Shown here: one piece after another, positions 8,283-18,628 of the stretch
Numbering within the stretch: the first letter of the stretch is position 1
How the letters are laid out: each line of letters starts with the position of its first letter
Assembly: GCA_964584415.1 (NCBI GenBank)
Contig: CAZOZX010000001.1
Span: 16,838 to 80,837, forward strand
DNA: 64,000 nucleotides
Source: PHAA01 sp964584415
GTDB lineage: Bacteria; Bacillota; Syntrophomonadia; Syntrophomonadales; Syntrophomonadaceae
Direction: 5' to 3'
Translations under genes and position numbers: made by a program
The notes under the pieces: generated by a model
The model's database searches: none
The model's input: only the letters and a program-made list of their open reading frames with translations
Told to the model about the DNA's origin: nothing

Positions 8283-10100
8283 CTATTTCCCGCCCTTTTC
8301 ATCGTCTGAGATATTGTAATCGGCGTCAATAATATCTTCTTCTTCGCTACTGCTGCCCGGTTCCGGATTGGCATTCTGATACATTTTGCTGGTAAAAGCA
8401 TACATAGCCTTCGTCAACGCCTCAGTCTTGGCTTCGATATCGTCAATATCGTCCCCTGCCAAAGCCTTTTGCAGCTCTTCTTTGGCGTTATTAACCGCGG
8501 TCCGGTCGGCTTCGTCTATTTTATCTTCAAACTCTTTCAGATTTTTGTCAACTTGGTAAATGATGCTGTCGGCAGCATTGCGAGCCTCAATTTCCTTGAA
8601 GCGTTGGCTGTCTTCCTCGGCAAATTTTTCAGCATCTTTGACCATACGTTCAATATCATCATCGCTTAGGCCACTTGATGATGTTATGGTAATTTTCTGC
8701 TCTTTGTTGGTAGCCATATCCTTGGCAGTTACATTGACGATGCCGTTAACATCGATGTCGAACTTGACTTCTATTTGCGGTACTCCCCGCGGAGCCGGGG
8801 GAATTCCTGTCAATTGGAACCGGCCCAGGGTTACATTATGTTGTGCCAGTTTTCTTTCTCCCTGCAGAACATGGATGTCAACCGATGGTTGGTTGTCAGC
8901 TGCGGTTGTAAACACCTGACTCTTGGAGACCGGGATGGTGGTATTGCGTTCAATAATCCTGGTAAATACTCCCCCCAGAGTCTCAATCCCCAATGACAAG
9001 GGGGTAACGTCCAACAGCACGACATCGGTAACCTCACCAGTCAATACCCCGGCTTGAATAGCCGCCCCTAAGGCCACTACCTCGTCCGGATTGATGCCCT
9101 TAAAAGGCTCTTTGCCGGTATAAGTTTTAACCGCTTCCTGCACTGCAGGTACCCGGGTTGATCCTCCCACCAGGATAACCTTATCCAAATCAGATGCCTT
9201 GAGATTGGCATCCTTCATCGCCTGTTTCATCGGCCCGACCGTTTTTTCTACCAGATCAGCAGTCATTTCATTAAAACGAGCCCTGGTCAGGGTTCTTTCC
9301 AGATGCAGAGGGCCATCCTGGTTGGCTGTGATATAAGGTATGTTAATATCTACACTCATTAGACTGGATAATTCATGTTTGGCTTTCTCGGCCGCTTCTT
9401 TAAGGCGGTGCATAGCCATTTTATCTTTGGTTAAATCAACCCCGTTATCTTTCTTGAATTCATCTGCCAGCCAATTTATGACTCTCTCATCAAAATCATC
9501 ACCACCCAAGCGGTTGTTGCCGCTGGTAGCTTTAACCTCGAAGGTGCCGTCCCCGATCTCCAATATGGATACGTCAAAGGTGCCTCCGCCCAAATCAAAT
9601 ACCATAATGGTCTGGCTTTCTTCTTTATCCATCCCATAAGCGAGCGCTGCCGCCGTCGGTTCGTTGATTATGCGCAATACTTCCAGTCCGGCAATTGTTC
9701 CGGCATCCTTGGTAGCCTGGCGCTGGGCATCAGTAAAATAGGCCGGAACCGTAATAACCGCCTGGGTTATTTTTTGACCTAAATAACTCTCCGCATCTGT
9801 TTTCAATTTTTGCAATATCATTGCGGATATTTCAGGGGGGGAATACTTTTTACCTTCGATGCTGACTTTATAGTCGGTACCCATATGTCTTTTAATAGAA
9901 GAAACCGTTCTTTCCGGATTGGTGGTAGCTTGCCTTTTAGCCACCCGGCCTACCAACCGCTCTCCGGTTTTTGAAAAACCAACTACCGACGGGGTAATTC
10001 TTTCCCCCTCGATGTTGTTAATTACTACTGCTTCTCCACCTTCCATTACTGCTATGACCGAGTTCGTGGTACCCAGGTCAATTCCGACAACTCTTCCCAT
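8283..10100 (-). CDS. dnaK: Chaperone protein DnaK (Hsp70)
   Basis: A 605-residue Hsp70. The nucleotide-binding domain starts with [10 protein letters not shown] (6-15) and has the second phosphate motif DLGGGTFD at 169-176. The substrate-binding domain follows from about residue 370, and the acidic C-terminal tail contains the EEDIIDAD motif typical of bacterial DnaK. It works with DnaJ and GrpE, encoded on either side. The gene is in the CIRCE-controlled operon led by hrcA. Confidence 0.98.
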   Translation of the reverse strand: MGRVVGIDLGTTNSVIAVMEGGEAVVINNIEGERITPSVVGFSKTGERLVGRVAKRQATTNPERTVSSIKRHMGTDYKVSIEGKKYSPPEISAMILQKLKTDAESYLGQKITQAVITVPAYFTDAQRQATKDAGTIAGLEVLRIINEPTAAALAYGMDKEESQTIMVFDLGGGTFDVSILEIGDGTFEVKATSGNNRLGGDDFDERVINWLADEFKKDNGVDLTKDKMAMHRLKEAAEKAKHELSSLMSVDINIPYITANQDGPLHLERTLTRARFNEMTADLVEKTVGPMKQAMKDANLKASDLDKVILVGGSTRVPAVQEAVKTYTGKEPFKGINPDEVVALGAAIQAGVLTGEVTDVVLLDVTPLSLGIETLGGVFTRIIERNTTIPVSKSQVFTTAADNQPSVDIHVLQGERKLAQHNVTLGRFQLTGIPPAPRGVPQIEVKFDIDVNGIVNVTAKDMATNKEQKITITSSSGLSDDDIERMVKDAEKFAEEDSQRFKEIEARNAADSIIYQVDKNLKEFEDKIDEADRTAVNNAKEELQKALAGDDIDDIEAKTEALTKAMYAFTSKMYQNANPEPGSSSEEEDIIDADYNISDDEKGGK

Positions 10101-10119
10101 TTGAAGACACCTCCAATAT

Positions 10120-10662
10120 TTATGAGCTAACCTTCACCAGGCTAGGTCTAATTACCCTATCATGCATCACATATCCGGTTTGAAATTGTTCAATGACGGT
10201 ATTTTGCGGATGCTGGTCACTTTCTTCTACGGTTAATGCCTCATGGTACTGGGGATCGAAAGGTTGACCCACACTCTGTATCGCGGTTACCCCCTCACCC
10301 TTTAATACCTCGTCCAGCCTATTGGCTATCATCTCCACACCTTTTACTATAGCTTCCATATCTCTCGTGGAATGTGCTCCTTCCATTGCTCGGTGCAGGT
10401 CATCGATGATAGGCAGGATTTTCTTAACCATACTGACATTAGCATATTTTAAGTATTCCTCCCGGTCCCGGGCACTTCGTTTCTTGGTATTCTCTACTTC
10501 CGCCAGGGCCCGAAGGTAATTATCGTAGTTTTTCTGGGCTGTTTCCTTTTGCCTTAACAATTCCTCTTTAAGGATTTCCTCGGGGCTCTTATCTACAGTC
10601 GGTTTTATGTCCTGCCCGGTCTCATTTTCCTCAACTGTTTTCTCTTGTAAGTTTTCTTCCAT
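10120..10662 (-). CDS. grpE: Nucleotide exchange factor GrpE
   Basis: A 180-residue protein with an acidic N-terminus, a long coiled-coil segment (about residues 30-95) and the C-terminal beta domain ending [13 protein letters not shown], which matches the GrpE signature. It releases ADP from DnaK. It lies 19 bases before dnaK. Its upstream neighbour here is a chaperonin gene, where most Firmicutes have hrcA directly. Confidence 0.96.
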   Translation of the reverse strand: MEENLQEKTVEENETGQDIKPTVDKSPEEILKEELLRQKETAQKNYDNYLRALAEVENTKKRSARDREEYLKYANVSMVKKILPIIDDLHRAMEGAHSTRDMEAIVKGVEMIANRLDEVLKGEGVTAIQSVGQPFDPQYHEALTVEESDQHPQNTVIEQFQTGYVMHDRVIRPSLVKVSS

Positions 10663-10677
10663 TTTCTATAGTCACCT

Positions 10678-12234
10678 CTATTCTATTGAATCCTCGTTGT
10701 TAAATTCCTCATTCTTCATTTTGATAATGGAATCGATCCTTAAAATTGCGGTAGCTACCTCCCCAGCGGTTTTTACTGCTTGAATCTTAACCAGGGTAGG
10801 GTCAATAATACCTTGGGCCATGGCATCTATTAAGCCGCCTCCTTCACAATCCAGGGCAATGCTGTCAAGCCCCTTCCGGTTTTGCTCAGCAATAATCTCA
10901 CTTATTTTCTCCAAGGGATTATAACCAGCATTAGCTGCTATACAAGCAAACGGTCTCTGCAGCGCCTCTTTAACCACTGCCACACCATAGGATACCATAC
11001 CTTTTAACTCCCCGGCCAGGCTATCAAGCTGCTGCGATACCCAAATTTCGATCGTTCCGCCCCCAGGCACCACACCTTTTTGTACAGCTGCCTGAACTGC
11101 GGCAGCGGCGTCCCGGGCAATGCGTTCCTTTTCATCGGCCACTTCCTCGGTAGCGGCTCCAACCAGAATGGTGGCTTGAGCTATTCCCTGGCCGCCTAAA
11201 ATCGCAATACTGCCTAGTTTTTCATTAACCTGTACCTGGTTGGCATGACCCAGGTAACCAGCCAACTGATCTTCAGGGCGATTTAATCCGCTTCTTTTAA
11301 TTTTATGAGCCCCGGTATGTTTACATACCCGGTCCAACTCGCGCCTCGATACTCTATGTACTGCCAGAACATTGTTCTCTGTAAATATTTGCTCACCAAT
11401 CTCATCTATACTGCGGTCTACTAATACCAGGTTAACACCCATTGAACAAATTTTGCGCAAATTGGCTTCATATCGCTTCCGATTTTCAAGGTAATGCTGA
11501 AATCCGGCTTCAGTCTTTTTGGATTCATTATCTATGTCTTCGGGGCTTAGGGCATCATCAACTACTAATATTTTGATTCCTGAAATATCATGGGGCATTT
11601 CATTATTAAGCGGGACCCGGTTAATAATGGTTCCCATAAAAACCCGGTTTGTGGCACCTTCTCGAGCTGACACCGCATCAGCAAATTTGTAGTCGGGATC
11701 CAGTAACTTTCCCTGACCCACTATCTTAGCCCCTTCAATAATCAAGGCAGCTAGTTCCTTTTGATCGCGGCCGGCGGTGGCAGCCACATTGAGGAGAATA
11801 GAATCCTCAACCGAATCAATCACCCGGCTCCGTTCTTCCAGGAGTGCAATACTACGTTCGATTCCAAGTTTTATACCCTGAATAACCTGGGTGACGGGGA
11901 CCCCTTTTATCACCTGATTAGCACCCTCAACCACTAGTGCCCCGGCCAGAATAGTAGCCGTGGTGGTACCATCCCCAACCTCAGCCTGTTGAGCCCGGGC
12001 GGCGTTAATTATCATCCGGGCGGCAGGATGATTTACAGCCATAAGTTTTAATATGGTAACCCCATCATTACTTATGACAACGTCTCCCAAGTTCCCAACC
12101 ATCATAATATCCAAGCCTTTGGGGCCTATAGTGCCTTCAATGGTTTGAGCAACCAGACGGGCGGCATTGGCATTACTCAACAGCGCTTGTACTTTTTCAT
12201 CTATCTCGCCCTTTGAGTTATTCTTATCAGGCAT
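10678..12234 (-). CDS. Thermosome-like group III chaperonin (Hsp60, archaeal type)
   Basis: A 518-residue chaperonin of the thermosome/CCT branch, not GroEL. ATP-site motifs are GPKGLD (37-42), NDGVT (56-60) and GDGTT (87-91); ERIARDA near 375 matches the archaeal catalytic aspartate region, and PGGG is at 390-393. The apical domain (about 190-340) keeps the stretch after DDALSP that in thermosomes forms the built-in lid (helical protrusion), so no GroES partner would be needed. There is no GGM tail. It lies between hrcA and grpE behind a CIRCE operator. Chaperonins of this kind in the dnaK operon of some Clostridia, for example Carboxydothermus, have been named group III. It likely folds proteins in an ATP-driven double ring. 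Confidence 0.93.
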   Translation of the reverse strand: MPDKNNSKGEIDEKVQALLSNANAARLVAQTIEGTIGPKGLDIMMVGNLGDVVISNDGVTILKLMAVNHPAARMIINAARAQQAEVGDGTTTATILAGALVVEGANQVIKGVPVTQVIQGIKLGIERSIALLEERSRVIDSVEDSILLNVAATAGRDQKELAALIIEGAKIVGQGKLLDPDYKFADAVSAREGATNRVFMGTIINRVPLNNEMPHDISGIKILVVDDALSPEDIDNESKKTEAGFQHYLENRKRYEANLRKICSMGVNLVLVDRSIDEIGEQIFTENNVLAVHRVSRRELDRVCKHTGAHKIKRSGLNRPEDQLAGYLGHANQVQVNEKLGSIAILGGQGIAQATILVGAATEEVADEKERIARDAAAAVQAAVQKGVVPGGGTIEIWVSQQLDSLAGELKGMVSYGVAVVKEALQRPFACIAANAGYNPLEKISEIIAEQNRKGLDSIALDCEGGGLIDAMAQGIIDPTLVKIQAVKTAGEVATAILRIDSIIKMKNEEFNNEDSIE

Positions 12235-12270
12235 AGCTACTCCTTATGATTTCCAATCGAAAAAGGCTCT

Positions 12271-13302
12271 TTATCTAAGTCCCCTATGATTAAGAATCTC
12301 ATCTATGATACGACTGACTGATTGTACCGTTCCAGCCGCCTTCCAATATTCCATTCTTACTGGGCCAATTACACCCATCTTTCCCATTTCACCTGCGGTT
12401 TTATAACCTGCAAAAACCAGGCTCATCTCTTTAATTTCCTCGTTTTTGTTTTCTCTGCCAATCCTGATATCGACCCCTTCGGTTATTTGGTCGGGGATAA
12501 TATCTTTTAGCTGGCCATCCTCTTCAAAAATGGATAGAACTTTTTTCAGCTTCTCCAAATCCTTGAATTCAGGTTCTTTAATAATGTTAAGCGCCCCGGT
12601 GATTATCACCCGGTCATCCTGCGATTGACCCAGGAGGTTATCGATGGCTTCCAAGGCCTTTTCAATAACCGTGCGGCGGCTCTTTATCTCATCGCGTAAT
12701 ACCATCAGGTCACTGCGCTGCAGTTCATGCATTTTTTTACCCCTTAGAGCATGATTAAACAAATCTCCGATTGTTTTGAGATCATCGGGTTGCAATGAAG
12801 ATGGGATGGTAATACGGCGATGCAGCATAATACCGATGTCAGTTACCAATAGAACTATCGCCTGCCCCTCCTGAATAGGAATAATCTGCAGACTGTGAAA
12901 TTGGCTCAATTTGACTGAAGGGACTATTATAAAGGAAGCGTAATTGGTGACTTGAGACAGAAAATGACCTACCCTTTGGACAACGTCATTCCATTCCTGA
13001 ATGCGGTCATCCAAGGCCTGGTGGAGGAGATCAATTTCCTCATCACTGGGTATCTCGTTTTCCATCATAAAGTCTACATAATATCGAAATCCTTTTTCTG
13101 AGGGTATCCGCCCAGCTGAGGTATGCGGTTGTTCAAGGTAACCCATTTCCTCCAGGTCAGCCATTTCATTCCTGACGGTGGCAGCGCTGATATTCAGCCC
13201 GTGCTTTTTAACTACTGCCCGGGATCCTACTGGTTCAGCCGTAAAGACATAGTCCTTAATTATTGATTCGAGTATGCGCCTTTGTCTTTCGGTTAATGAC
13301 AT
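12271..13302 (-). CDS. hrcA: Heat-shock repressor HrcA
   Basis: A 343-residue repressor with an N-terminal winged helix-turn-helix ([19 protein letters not shown] ... [18 protein letters not shown]) followed by GAF-like and inserted dimerisation domains. It binds CIRCE operators and is inactivated on heat shock. The frame is open to 13326, but that start would lie inside the CIRCE element; 13302 has GGGTGAAAG just upstream and gives the family N-terminus. First gene of the operon, with the operator at 13320-13346, so it is autoregulated. In other Firmicutes HrcA needs GroEL for activity; whether the group III chaperonin plays that part here is open. Confidence 0.95.
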   Translation of the reverse strand: MSLTERQRRILESIIKDYVFTAEPVGSRAVVKKHGLNISAATVRNEMADLEEMGYLEQPHTSAGRIPSEKGFRYYVDFMMENEIPSDEEIDLLHQALDDRIQEWNDVVQRVGHFLSQVTNYASFIIVPSVKLSQFHSLQIIPIQEGQAIVLLVTDIGIMLHRRITIPSSLQPDDLKTIGDLFNHALRGKKMHELQRSDLMVLRDEIKSRRTVIEKALEAIDNLLGQSQDDRVIITGALNIIKEPEFKDLEKLKKVLSIFEEDGQLKDIIPDQITEGVDIRIGRENKNEEIKEMSLVFAGYKTAGEMGKMGVIGPVRMEYWKAAGTVQSVSRIIDEILNHRGLR

Positions 13303-13319
13303 CACTTTCACCCGCCCTG

Positions 13320-13346
13320 TTAGCACTCTCTTCCTTCGAGTGCTAA
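13320..13346. promoter_or_regulatory. CIRCE operator
   Basis: A perfect CIRCE inverted repeat, TTAGCACTC-N9-GAGTGCTAA. It lies just downstream of the predicted transcription start of hrcA, where bound HrcA would block the promoter for the whole hrcA-chaperonin-grpE-dnaK-dnaJ run. Confidence 0.97.
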
Positions 13347-13360
13347 TTACAGTTTCTTAA

Positions 13361-13389
13361 AAAATATCATGTGCCCGGTTGGTTGTCAA
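13361..13389 (-). promoter_or_regulatory. Sigma-A promoter of the heat-shock operon
   Basis: On the minus strand, -35 TTGACA (13384-13389), a 17-base spacer and -10 TATTTT (13361-13366) with a TG at the extended -10 position. The expected start is about 13354, a few bases before the CIRCE operator. Confidence 0.85.
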
Positions 13390-13398
13390 GCCATTGTC

Positions 13399-14550
13399 TC
13401 AGCCTACAAACTGACTTAGTACCTGATTGGAAATGAAATATGCCCGGGATGACAAGTAAATATTGTTATCAACTTCTAACAGACCTTGAGATTGGCACCT
13501 GGCAATGGTCTTGTCAAAATAAGTGAGCAGATCGACGCCAAAACGCTTCCGGAAATTCTCCCGGTTAATCCCATCGGTCAAGCGCAAACCCATCACCACC
13601 GCCTCGGCCATTTTCTGTTTAGAATCCATGGTTTCCAGTACCTGCCGGAAGTTTGACTCCTCTTCCCAAATTGACCTCATATAGGTTTCTAAAGGGGGAG
13701 GATTTAGGATTCGCTGCCATCCGTCAAAACTAACCGCGCCAACCCCTATCCCCAAATAGGGCCCGACGTTCCAGTAAATCAGATTGTGGCGGCAGTGATA
13801 CCCCGGCAGAGCAAAGTTGGAAATCTCGTATTGTCTATAGCCCCGTTCCTGCAGAAAATCCCTGGTGAAATAATATATGTCGGATTGAGTTTCATCATCT
13901 GGCATAGTCAGTTCCCCCGCAGCTATCTGATGGGCCAAGGGTGTGACCGGATTAAGCTGCAGCAGATAGGCAGATATATGCTGGGGATAAAGGCTGCCCG
14001 CTTTACGCAAGTTAGACTGCCAAACCTCCTTGCTTTGGCCTGGCAAACCGTAGATAAGGTCGATGTTTACGTTATGCAGGCCGGCCTGGTCAGCCCAATT
14101 TAAACATTCGACCGCCTGCTGGGCATTATGCATGCGCCCCAGAAGCTTTAGCTCCTGGTCAGCAAAGCTTTGGACTCCTATGGACAGCCGGTTTATTCCC
14201 ATTCTTCGATAATCCAGCAAGGTTTGGCGGGTAACCGTGGCTGGATTAACCTCAATCGTAATCTCTGGTTCCCGATCCGGCTGAAAATATCTATATATGG
14301 CGGAAATAATTCTTTCCAGCTGTCTTGGATCCATAAGGCTAGGGGTACCGCCGCCGAAATATATACTCCTGAAAGGGGATCGGAACTCAAAGGTTCGCCG
14401 TGATAATTCAAGAATTAAACAGTCGGCGTACCTCTCATATAACTCTGGATCAACCATGGGCAGGGAATAAAAATCGCAGTAATTACATTTGTGCAGGCAA
14501 AAAGGAACATGAATATATATGCCCATAGAATCGGGACTATTATTCACCAT
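13399..14550 (-). CDS. hemW: HemW-type radical SAM protein
   Basis: A 383-residue member of the HemN/HemW family. The cluster motif is CxxxCxxC at C18, C22 and C25 followed by DF, so the fourth cysteine of true HemN is missing, as is usual for HemW. HemW binds heme and is proposed to be a heme chaperone rather than a coproporphyrinogen oxidase. The start overlaps the end of lepA by 11 bases, indicating translational coupling; lepA-hemW-hrcA is a conserved Firmicutes order. Confidence 0.92.
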   Translation of the reverse strand: MVNNSPDSMGIYIHVPFCLHKCNYCDFYSLPMVDPELYERYADCLILELSRRTFEFRSPFRSIYFGGGTPSLMDPRQLERIISAIYRYFQPDREPEITIEVNPATVTRQTLLDYRRMGINRLSIGVQSFADQELKLLGRMHNAQQAVECLNWADQAGLHNVNIDLIYGLPGQSKEVWQSNLRKAGSLYPQHISAYLLQLNPVTPLAHQIAAGELTMPDDETQSDIYYFTRDFLQERGYRQYEISNFALPGYHCRHNLIYWNVGPYLGIGVGAVSFDGWQRILNPPPLETYMRSIWEEESNFRQVLETMDSKQKMAEAVVMGLRLTDGINRENFRKRFGVDLLTYFDKTIARCQSQGLLEVDNNIYLSSRAYFISNQVLSQFVG

Positions 14551-16339
14551 CTATCTCCATTACCGACATAAAAGCATCACGGGGCACCTCTATCTTGCCA
14601 ATCTGCTTCATCCGCTTTTTGCCTTCCTTTTGTTTCTCCAGCAATTTCTTCTTCCGGGTGATATCCCCGCCGTAACACTTGGCCAGTACATCTTTACGCA
14701 GAGCTTTAACGCTCTCCCGGGCAATTACCCGGTTGCCGATAGATGCTTGGATAGCCACCTCATAGAGCTGGCGGGGAATAATTTTGCGGAGCTTCTCGGC
14801 TAAAGCCCGAGCCCGGTAATAGGCCTTATCCTTATGGCAAATGGTACTCAAGGCATCAACCGTCTCTCCGTTTAACATGATATCGAGTTTGACCAGCTCA
14901 GAAACCTCAAAACCACGTAAATCATAATCCAGTGATGCATAACCACGGGTTCTTGATTTTAAACCATCAAAAAAGTCTACTAAAATCTCTGCCAGTGGCA
15001 GGCTATAGCTTAAAACAACCCGGTGAGGCGTAAGGTACTCCATATTAAGGAACTGGCCGCGTTTCTCCTGACATAGTTCCATAACCGTTCCAACGTAGTC
15101 ATTGGGAACCATTATTGATGCCTTTACATATGGTTCCATAACCTTATCAATTCTTTGTGGGTCAGGCCAGCGACTAGGATTACGGACTAATATCTCGCTT
15201 CCATCAGTCAGCAACAACCGGTACACAACACTGGGAGCAGTAGCCATGAGGGTCAAGTCGTACTCTCTCTCCAGCCTTTCCTTAACAATCTCCAAATGGA
15301 GCAATCCTAAAAATCCGCAGCGGAAACCTAATCCCAGGGCGTCTGAAGATTCCGGTTCGTAAACCAGGGACGAATCATTCAGTTTCAGTTTTTCAAGAGC
15401 ATCACGCAGTCTCTCAAAATCATTGTTTTCAAGGGGGTAAAGCCCGCAAAAAACCACCGGTTTTATCTCCTGGTAACCTTCCAGGGGACCGAGGGCAGGA
15501 TTGTCACTGAGGGTAATCGTATCCCCGACCTTGGTGTCGGTAACGTTCTTTATTGCCGCAGCTAAATAACCCACTTCCCCAGCTTTGAGACAATCAACCA
15601 TGGTCATAAACGGCGACAAGACTCCCAGTTCGGTAACCTCGAAATCTTTACCGCTGGACATCATCCTGATCATATCACCCTTGCACAACCGGCCGGAATC
15701 AACTCTTATATAAGATATAGCTCCTTTGTACGGATCAAAATAGGAATCGAATATAAGCGCTCTAAGTTTGTCATTGGCATCACCCCTGGGCGGCGGGACT
15801 CTATTTACGATGGCTTCAAGCACTTCCTCGATACCAAGCCCCAATTTGGCTGAAATAGGTATTATCTCCTCTTTATCGATACCAAGCACATCTTCCATTT
15901 CCTGTTTAACTGCCTCAGGTTCCGCACCGGGCAAGTCTATTTTATTTACAACCCCTATTATCTCTAGATTCATGTCCATAGCCATGTAGACATTAGCTAA
16001 GGTCTGTGCCTCAATCCCTTGGGAAGCGTCTACAACCAGTAATGCTCCTTCACAAGCGGCCAGGCTCCTTGAGACTTCATATGAAAAGTCAACGTGCCCC
16101 GGTGTATCTATAAGGTTCAATATAGAGGTTTGACCGTCACGAGCGGTATAATTGAGGCGGACCGGCTGAAGTTTAATGGTAATCCCCTTTTCCCGCTCCA
16201 GATCCATCTTGTCTAAAAACTGTTCCCGCATCTCCCGGGCACTCAAGGCGCCGGTAATCTGCAGCAGCCGGTCAGCTAAAGTTGATTTACCATGATCTAT
16301 ATGAGCAATAATACTGAAGTTTCTTATCCGATCCTGCAA
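14540..16339 (-). CDS. lepA: Elongation factor 4 (LepA)
   Basis: A 599-residue translational GTPase with G1 HIDHGKST, the DTPGHVDF G3 motif and NKIDLP, followed by the LepA-specific C-terminal domain rich in lysine. LepA acts on ribosomes during stress and 30S biogenesis. The frame is open to 16387, but a TTG at 16337-16339 is preferred: GGAGGG lies 6 bases upstream and the product then begins [16 protein letters not shown] like other LepA proteins. A promoter is visible at 16386-16415. Confidence 0.95.
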   Translation of the reverse strand: MQDRIRNFSIIAHIDHGKSTLADRLLQITGALSAREMREQFLDKMDLEREKGITIKLQPVRLNYTARDGQTSILNLIDTPGHVDFSYEVSRSLAACEGALLVVDASQGIEAQTLANVYMAMDMNLEIIGVVNKIDLPGAEPEAVKQEMEDVLGIDKEEIIPISAKLGLGIEEVLEAIVNRVPPPRGDANDKLRALIFDSYFDPYKGAISYIRVDSGRLCKGDMIRMMSSGKDFEVTELGVLSPFMTMVDCLKAGEVGYLAAAIKNVTDTKVGDTITLSDNPALGPLEGYQEIKPVVFCGLYPLENNDFERLRDALEKLKLNDSSLVYEPESSDALGLGFRCGFLGLLHLEIVKERLEREYDLTLMATAPSVVYRLLLTDGSEILVRNPSRWPDPQRIDKVMEPYVKASIMVPNDYVGTVMELCQEKRGQFLNMEYLTPHRVVLSYSLPLAEILVDFFDGLKSRTRGYASLDYDLRGFEVSELVKLDIMLNGETVDALSTICHKDKAYYRARALAEKLRKIIPRQLYEVAIQASIGNRVIARESVKALRKDVLAKCYGGDITRKKKLLEKQKEGKKRMKQIGKIEVPRDAFMSVMEIDGE

Positions 16340-16385
16340 AACAAACCCTCCACAAAACATCCATTGGCCAATACAACCGCCCTTC

Positions 16386-16415
16386 ATTATACCCTATCCG
16401 AGTTCGTATCATCAA
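16386..16415 (-). promoter_or_regulatory. Candidate sigma-A promoter of lepA-hemW
   Basis: On the minus strand, TTGATG (16410-16415), an 18-base spacer and a perfect TATAAT (16386-16391). About 40 bases of leader would precede the chosen lepA start. Confidence 0.65.
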
Positions 16416-16499
16416 TCCGGCCAAATAGAGTGTAAATTTTTATCATGCCCTTACTTCTGCTATGATTAGGAATAGAATTTGGCAAGGGGGATTAATAGT

Positions 16500-16745
16500 A
16501 TGAGTGATCTTATTTTTGCATTCCTATTCCCTGCGGTTTTAGTGGCATTTTACATCGGGCTAAATTGGTCAGTCTTCCAGCAGAGCAGAATACTGCAATT
16601 CCTGATCGGTCTGGGCGTTTTACTTTATTTTTCCGGGTTGGTATTTGACCGGGTTAATCCCTCATTTGGATCTCTATTAAGGTTATCCGGTGCTTTGCTT
16701 TTTGTAGCACTGGTAGTATATCAGGCCATTAAGCGGCGCAAATAA
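16500..16745 (+). CDS. Small membrane protein, unknown
   Basis: An 81-residue, mostly hydrophobic protein. Three membrane helices can be seen (about residues 3-24, 30-50 and 55-72), ending in a basic RRK tail. The start at 16500 has AAGGGGG 9 bases upstream; the frame is open a little further to 16479. It is a plus-strand gene between divergent lepA and the spoIIP transcript, which it faces across a shared terminator. No family recognised. Confidence 0.7.
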   Translation: MSDLIFAFLFPAVLVAFYIGLNWSVFQQSRILQFLIGLGVLLYFSGLVFDRVNPSFGSLLRLSGALLFVALVVYQAIKRRK

Positions 16746-16772
16746 AAACCCGGCCTTATACGGCCGGGTTAT
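16745..16772. terminator. Shared terminator between convergent genes
   Basis: A GC-rich hairpin (AACCCGGCC/GGCCGGGTT). Minus-strand reading gives a T-rich tail (TTTTTATTT), so it works best for the spoIIP transcript; on the plus strand only TTATT follows. Confidence 0.75.
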
Positions 16773-16783
16773 TGAGCAATGAC

Positions 16784-17080
16784 TCATTGCATCAAGTTGC
16801 TATACGTAGTTAAGGCCCTGCCCATGGATTTGAATGATTTCCAGGCCTGAACTATGATAATATGCTCTATTTCTTTAGTTTTTGCCACAGTAGCTTGTCT
16901 GCTGATAACATAGTTTTCACCAAGGGTAGAGATTTCAATTACATTACTGTTGGTTTGCAGCACCAGGATTGGATCCTGGGATAATGTAAGACTGTTTATA
17001 CCCCGCGCAGAAAGGTTTAGCCCCATGCAAGCCAGGACCAACACCAGTACAACTAGTGAAGCATGATACGCCCTCACCAT
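16784..17080 (-). CDS. Small secreted or membrane-anchored protein in the yqxA position
   Basis: A 98-residue protein with an N-terminal hydrophobic segment (about residues 7-22) that could be a signal peptide or anchor, then a soluble part with a beta-rich middle and a helical C-terminus. It follows spoIIP by 3 bases and has AAGGAGG 10 bases upstream. In Bacillus, yqxA occupies the place between spoIIP and lepA; this gene may be its positional counterpart, but I cannot show homology. Function unknown, probably tied to sporulation through its neighbour. Confidence 0.65.
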   Translation of the reverse strand: MVRAYHASLVVLVLVLACMGLNLSARGINSLTLSQDPILVLQTNSNVIEISTLGENYVISRQATVAKTKEIEHIIIVQAWKSFKSMGRALTTYSNLMQ

Positions 17081-17083
17081 TTC

Positions 17084-18127
17084 TTATTTTGCCTCCTTAA
17101 GTACCTCTATCAATATTTGGACAAACAATTGGGCTGATTGGGTAACCTCATCCAGCGTATTGGTATCACTGCCGAATTCTAAAAGCAAAGCCCGGGGATG
17201 ATATTCCTGATTATATGTTCCAGCCTTAGTTATTACCCCCTTGATTAATCCCGGATACATCTTTTCGCCCTTGCTATAAATCTTTTGGGCAAAATCATAA
17301 TTTTGTTTCCAGTTAGGGTGAGGCTTGCGCTCATTAGTACCTACCACAATCAAAATACGAGCACATTTTCTGCCATCAACCAATATAGTGGTGGATTTTC
17401 CTTCACCTGGTATACTATCCCGGTGGATATCAAACAGACCCAGGATGTTTTTATTAGCGGCAACAATTTTACTCACAGTTTGGCGTGACAGGGTATAGCT
17501 CTTGTTGTAATCGCTATCGTGAATGGTATCTACAAACTGGGCGGGCAGACCAGAATCTTCCAAGGAGTTCGTTATCGTGGCAGCCACCTGATTGATCAGC
17601 CCTCTTTTTCCGTCCAGACGAGCTTGGCCGCTGTTGGGAGTATAGGTTTCCCCGCTGTGCGTACAATAGAGGAATACCTGGCTTTTTTGAAAACGAGCCA
17701 GTGTCTCTGGGTCCACAGCCAACGGTTGCTCCATGTCCCCTGGGTTTTCATCAATTGATCCGCCATCTTCCTCAGAATCGGCAACAATATCGTCTTCACT
17801 ATATTCGGCGAAAGCCAGAGCCTGTATGTGAGACCCAATTAAACTTTCCGAAATGGCTGAAGCATTATACTCATCCTCCAACTTACGGTCGGGCACATTA
17901 TCTGCTCCCGCCAAAAGAACATTGTTCTCCTGTAAAAGCAGCTCAGCTTGTCTTTCCGTAATTTGTACCCCGGAAAAAGCCAGGGAAATACGCTCAATAC
18001 TGAGGAAATTCATTCCCTCAGTGTAGCGGCGGCTGATATCCATACTCAGGCCAATAATCACGACAGCCAAAAATAACTGTATGAGTAACATCCCTTTAAA
18101 AAAAGAGATTAAGTTTCGTTTTCTCAC
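17084..18127 (-). CDS. spoIIP: Stage II sporulation protein P (peptidoglycan hydrolase)
   Basis: About 347 residues: one N-terminal transmembrane segment (MLLIQLFLAVVIIGLSM), an extracytoplasmic linker and the SpoIIP amidase/endopeptidase domain starting VFLYCTHSGETYTPNSG. Later family blocks are FDIHRDSIPG, ILIVVGTNERKPHPNW and ALLLEFGSDTNTLDE. SpoIIP works with SpoIID and SpoIIM to thin septal peptidoglycan in engulfment. A GTG at 18127 is chosen because GAGGTG lies 6 bases ahead; a GTG three codons earlier is also open. gpr, the usual upstream neighbour, is absent. Confidence 0.93.
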   Translation of the reverse strand: MRKRNLISFFKGMLLIQLFLAVVIIGLSMDISRRYTEGMNFLSIERISLAFSGVQITERQAELLLQENNVLLAGADNVPDRKLEDEYNASAISESLIGSHIQALAFAEYSEDDIVADSEEDGGSIDENPGDMEQPLAVDPETLARFQKSQVFLYCTHSGETYTPNSGQARLDGKRGLINQVAATITNSLEDSGLPAQFVDTIHDSDYNKSYTLSRQTVSKIVAANKNILGLFDIHRDSIPGEGKSTTILVDGRKCARILIVVGTNERKPHPNWKQNYDFAQKIYSKGEKMYPGLIKGVITKAGTYNQEYHPRALLLEFGSDTNTLDEVTQSAQLFVQILIEVLKEAK

Positions 18128-18255
18128 CCAGATCACCTCGCCCCCAGTGCTGATAAATTCTATTCTGTAAAACCTTAAATAGAACTAAAACTGGGACAAG
18201 ATGATAATTTAATGTGTTTATAGTATTACGCCGATAAAAAAAGCTATCCCTGGCA

Positions 18256-18284
18256 TTGCAAAAAATAACCTGTAGTGATATAGT
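18256..18284 (+). promoter_or_regulatory. Sigma-A promoter of rpsT
   Basis: -35 TTGCAA (18256-18261), a 17-base spacer and -10 TATAGT (18279-18284). The expected start is about 18291, giving a 31-base leader that contains the strong AAGGAGGTG site. Confidence 0.75.
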
Positions 18285-18321
18285 ATCTCTGTTGACTTTA
18301 AATATCCAAGGAGGTGAAAGT

Positions 18322-18588
18322 GTGGCAAAAAGCAAGACTCCTGCCAAGAGAGCCAGGAATGCAGAGAAGGCCAGAGTAAGAAATAAGGCTTATAAGAGCC
18401 AATTAAAAACCAGTATAAAGGGTTTTGAGGCATCTCTGACTTCTGATAGTATGGACGCAAGCAGGGAGAAACTGTTGCAGGCAACCTCCTTGATAGATAA
18501 AAGCGTATCCAAAGGTATTTTGCACAAAAATAATGCCGCCCGGAAAAAATCCCGGCTAACCAAGAAATTAAACGCTCTGGCACAATAA
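18322..18588 (+). CDS. rpsT: 30S ribosomal protein S20
   Basis: An 88-residue, alanine- and lysine-rich helical protein beginning (V)AKSKTPAKRARNAEKAR, the S20 signature. The GTG start at 18322 lies 7 bases after AAGGAGGTG; an upstream frame to 18256 is part of the promoter. S20 binds the 5' domain of 16S rRNA early in 30S assembly. It is divergent from spoIIP and convergent with holA. Confidence 0.95.
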   Translation: MAKSKTPAKRARNAEKARVRNKAYKSQLKTSIKGFEASLTSDSMDASREKLLQATSLIDKSVSKGILHKNNAARKKSRLTKKLNALAQ

Positions 18589-18603
18589 GCAAAATCGACC
18601 TGA

Positions 18604-18628
18604 AACCTGTTCTTTGAACAGGTTTTTT
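18604..18628. terminator. Terminator between rpsT and holA
   Basis: A hairpin AACCTGTTC-TTT-GAACAGGTT followed by a T-run on the plus strand ends rpsT. It overlaps the end of the convergent holA gene. Confidence 0.85.

Noticed and set aside
10678..12234. GroEL as the product
   Set aside because: The ATP-site and lid-region motifs are of the thermosome type, and there is no GGM tail or adjacent groES.
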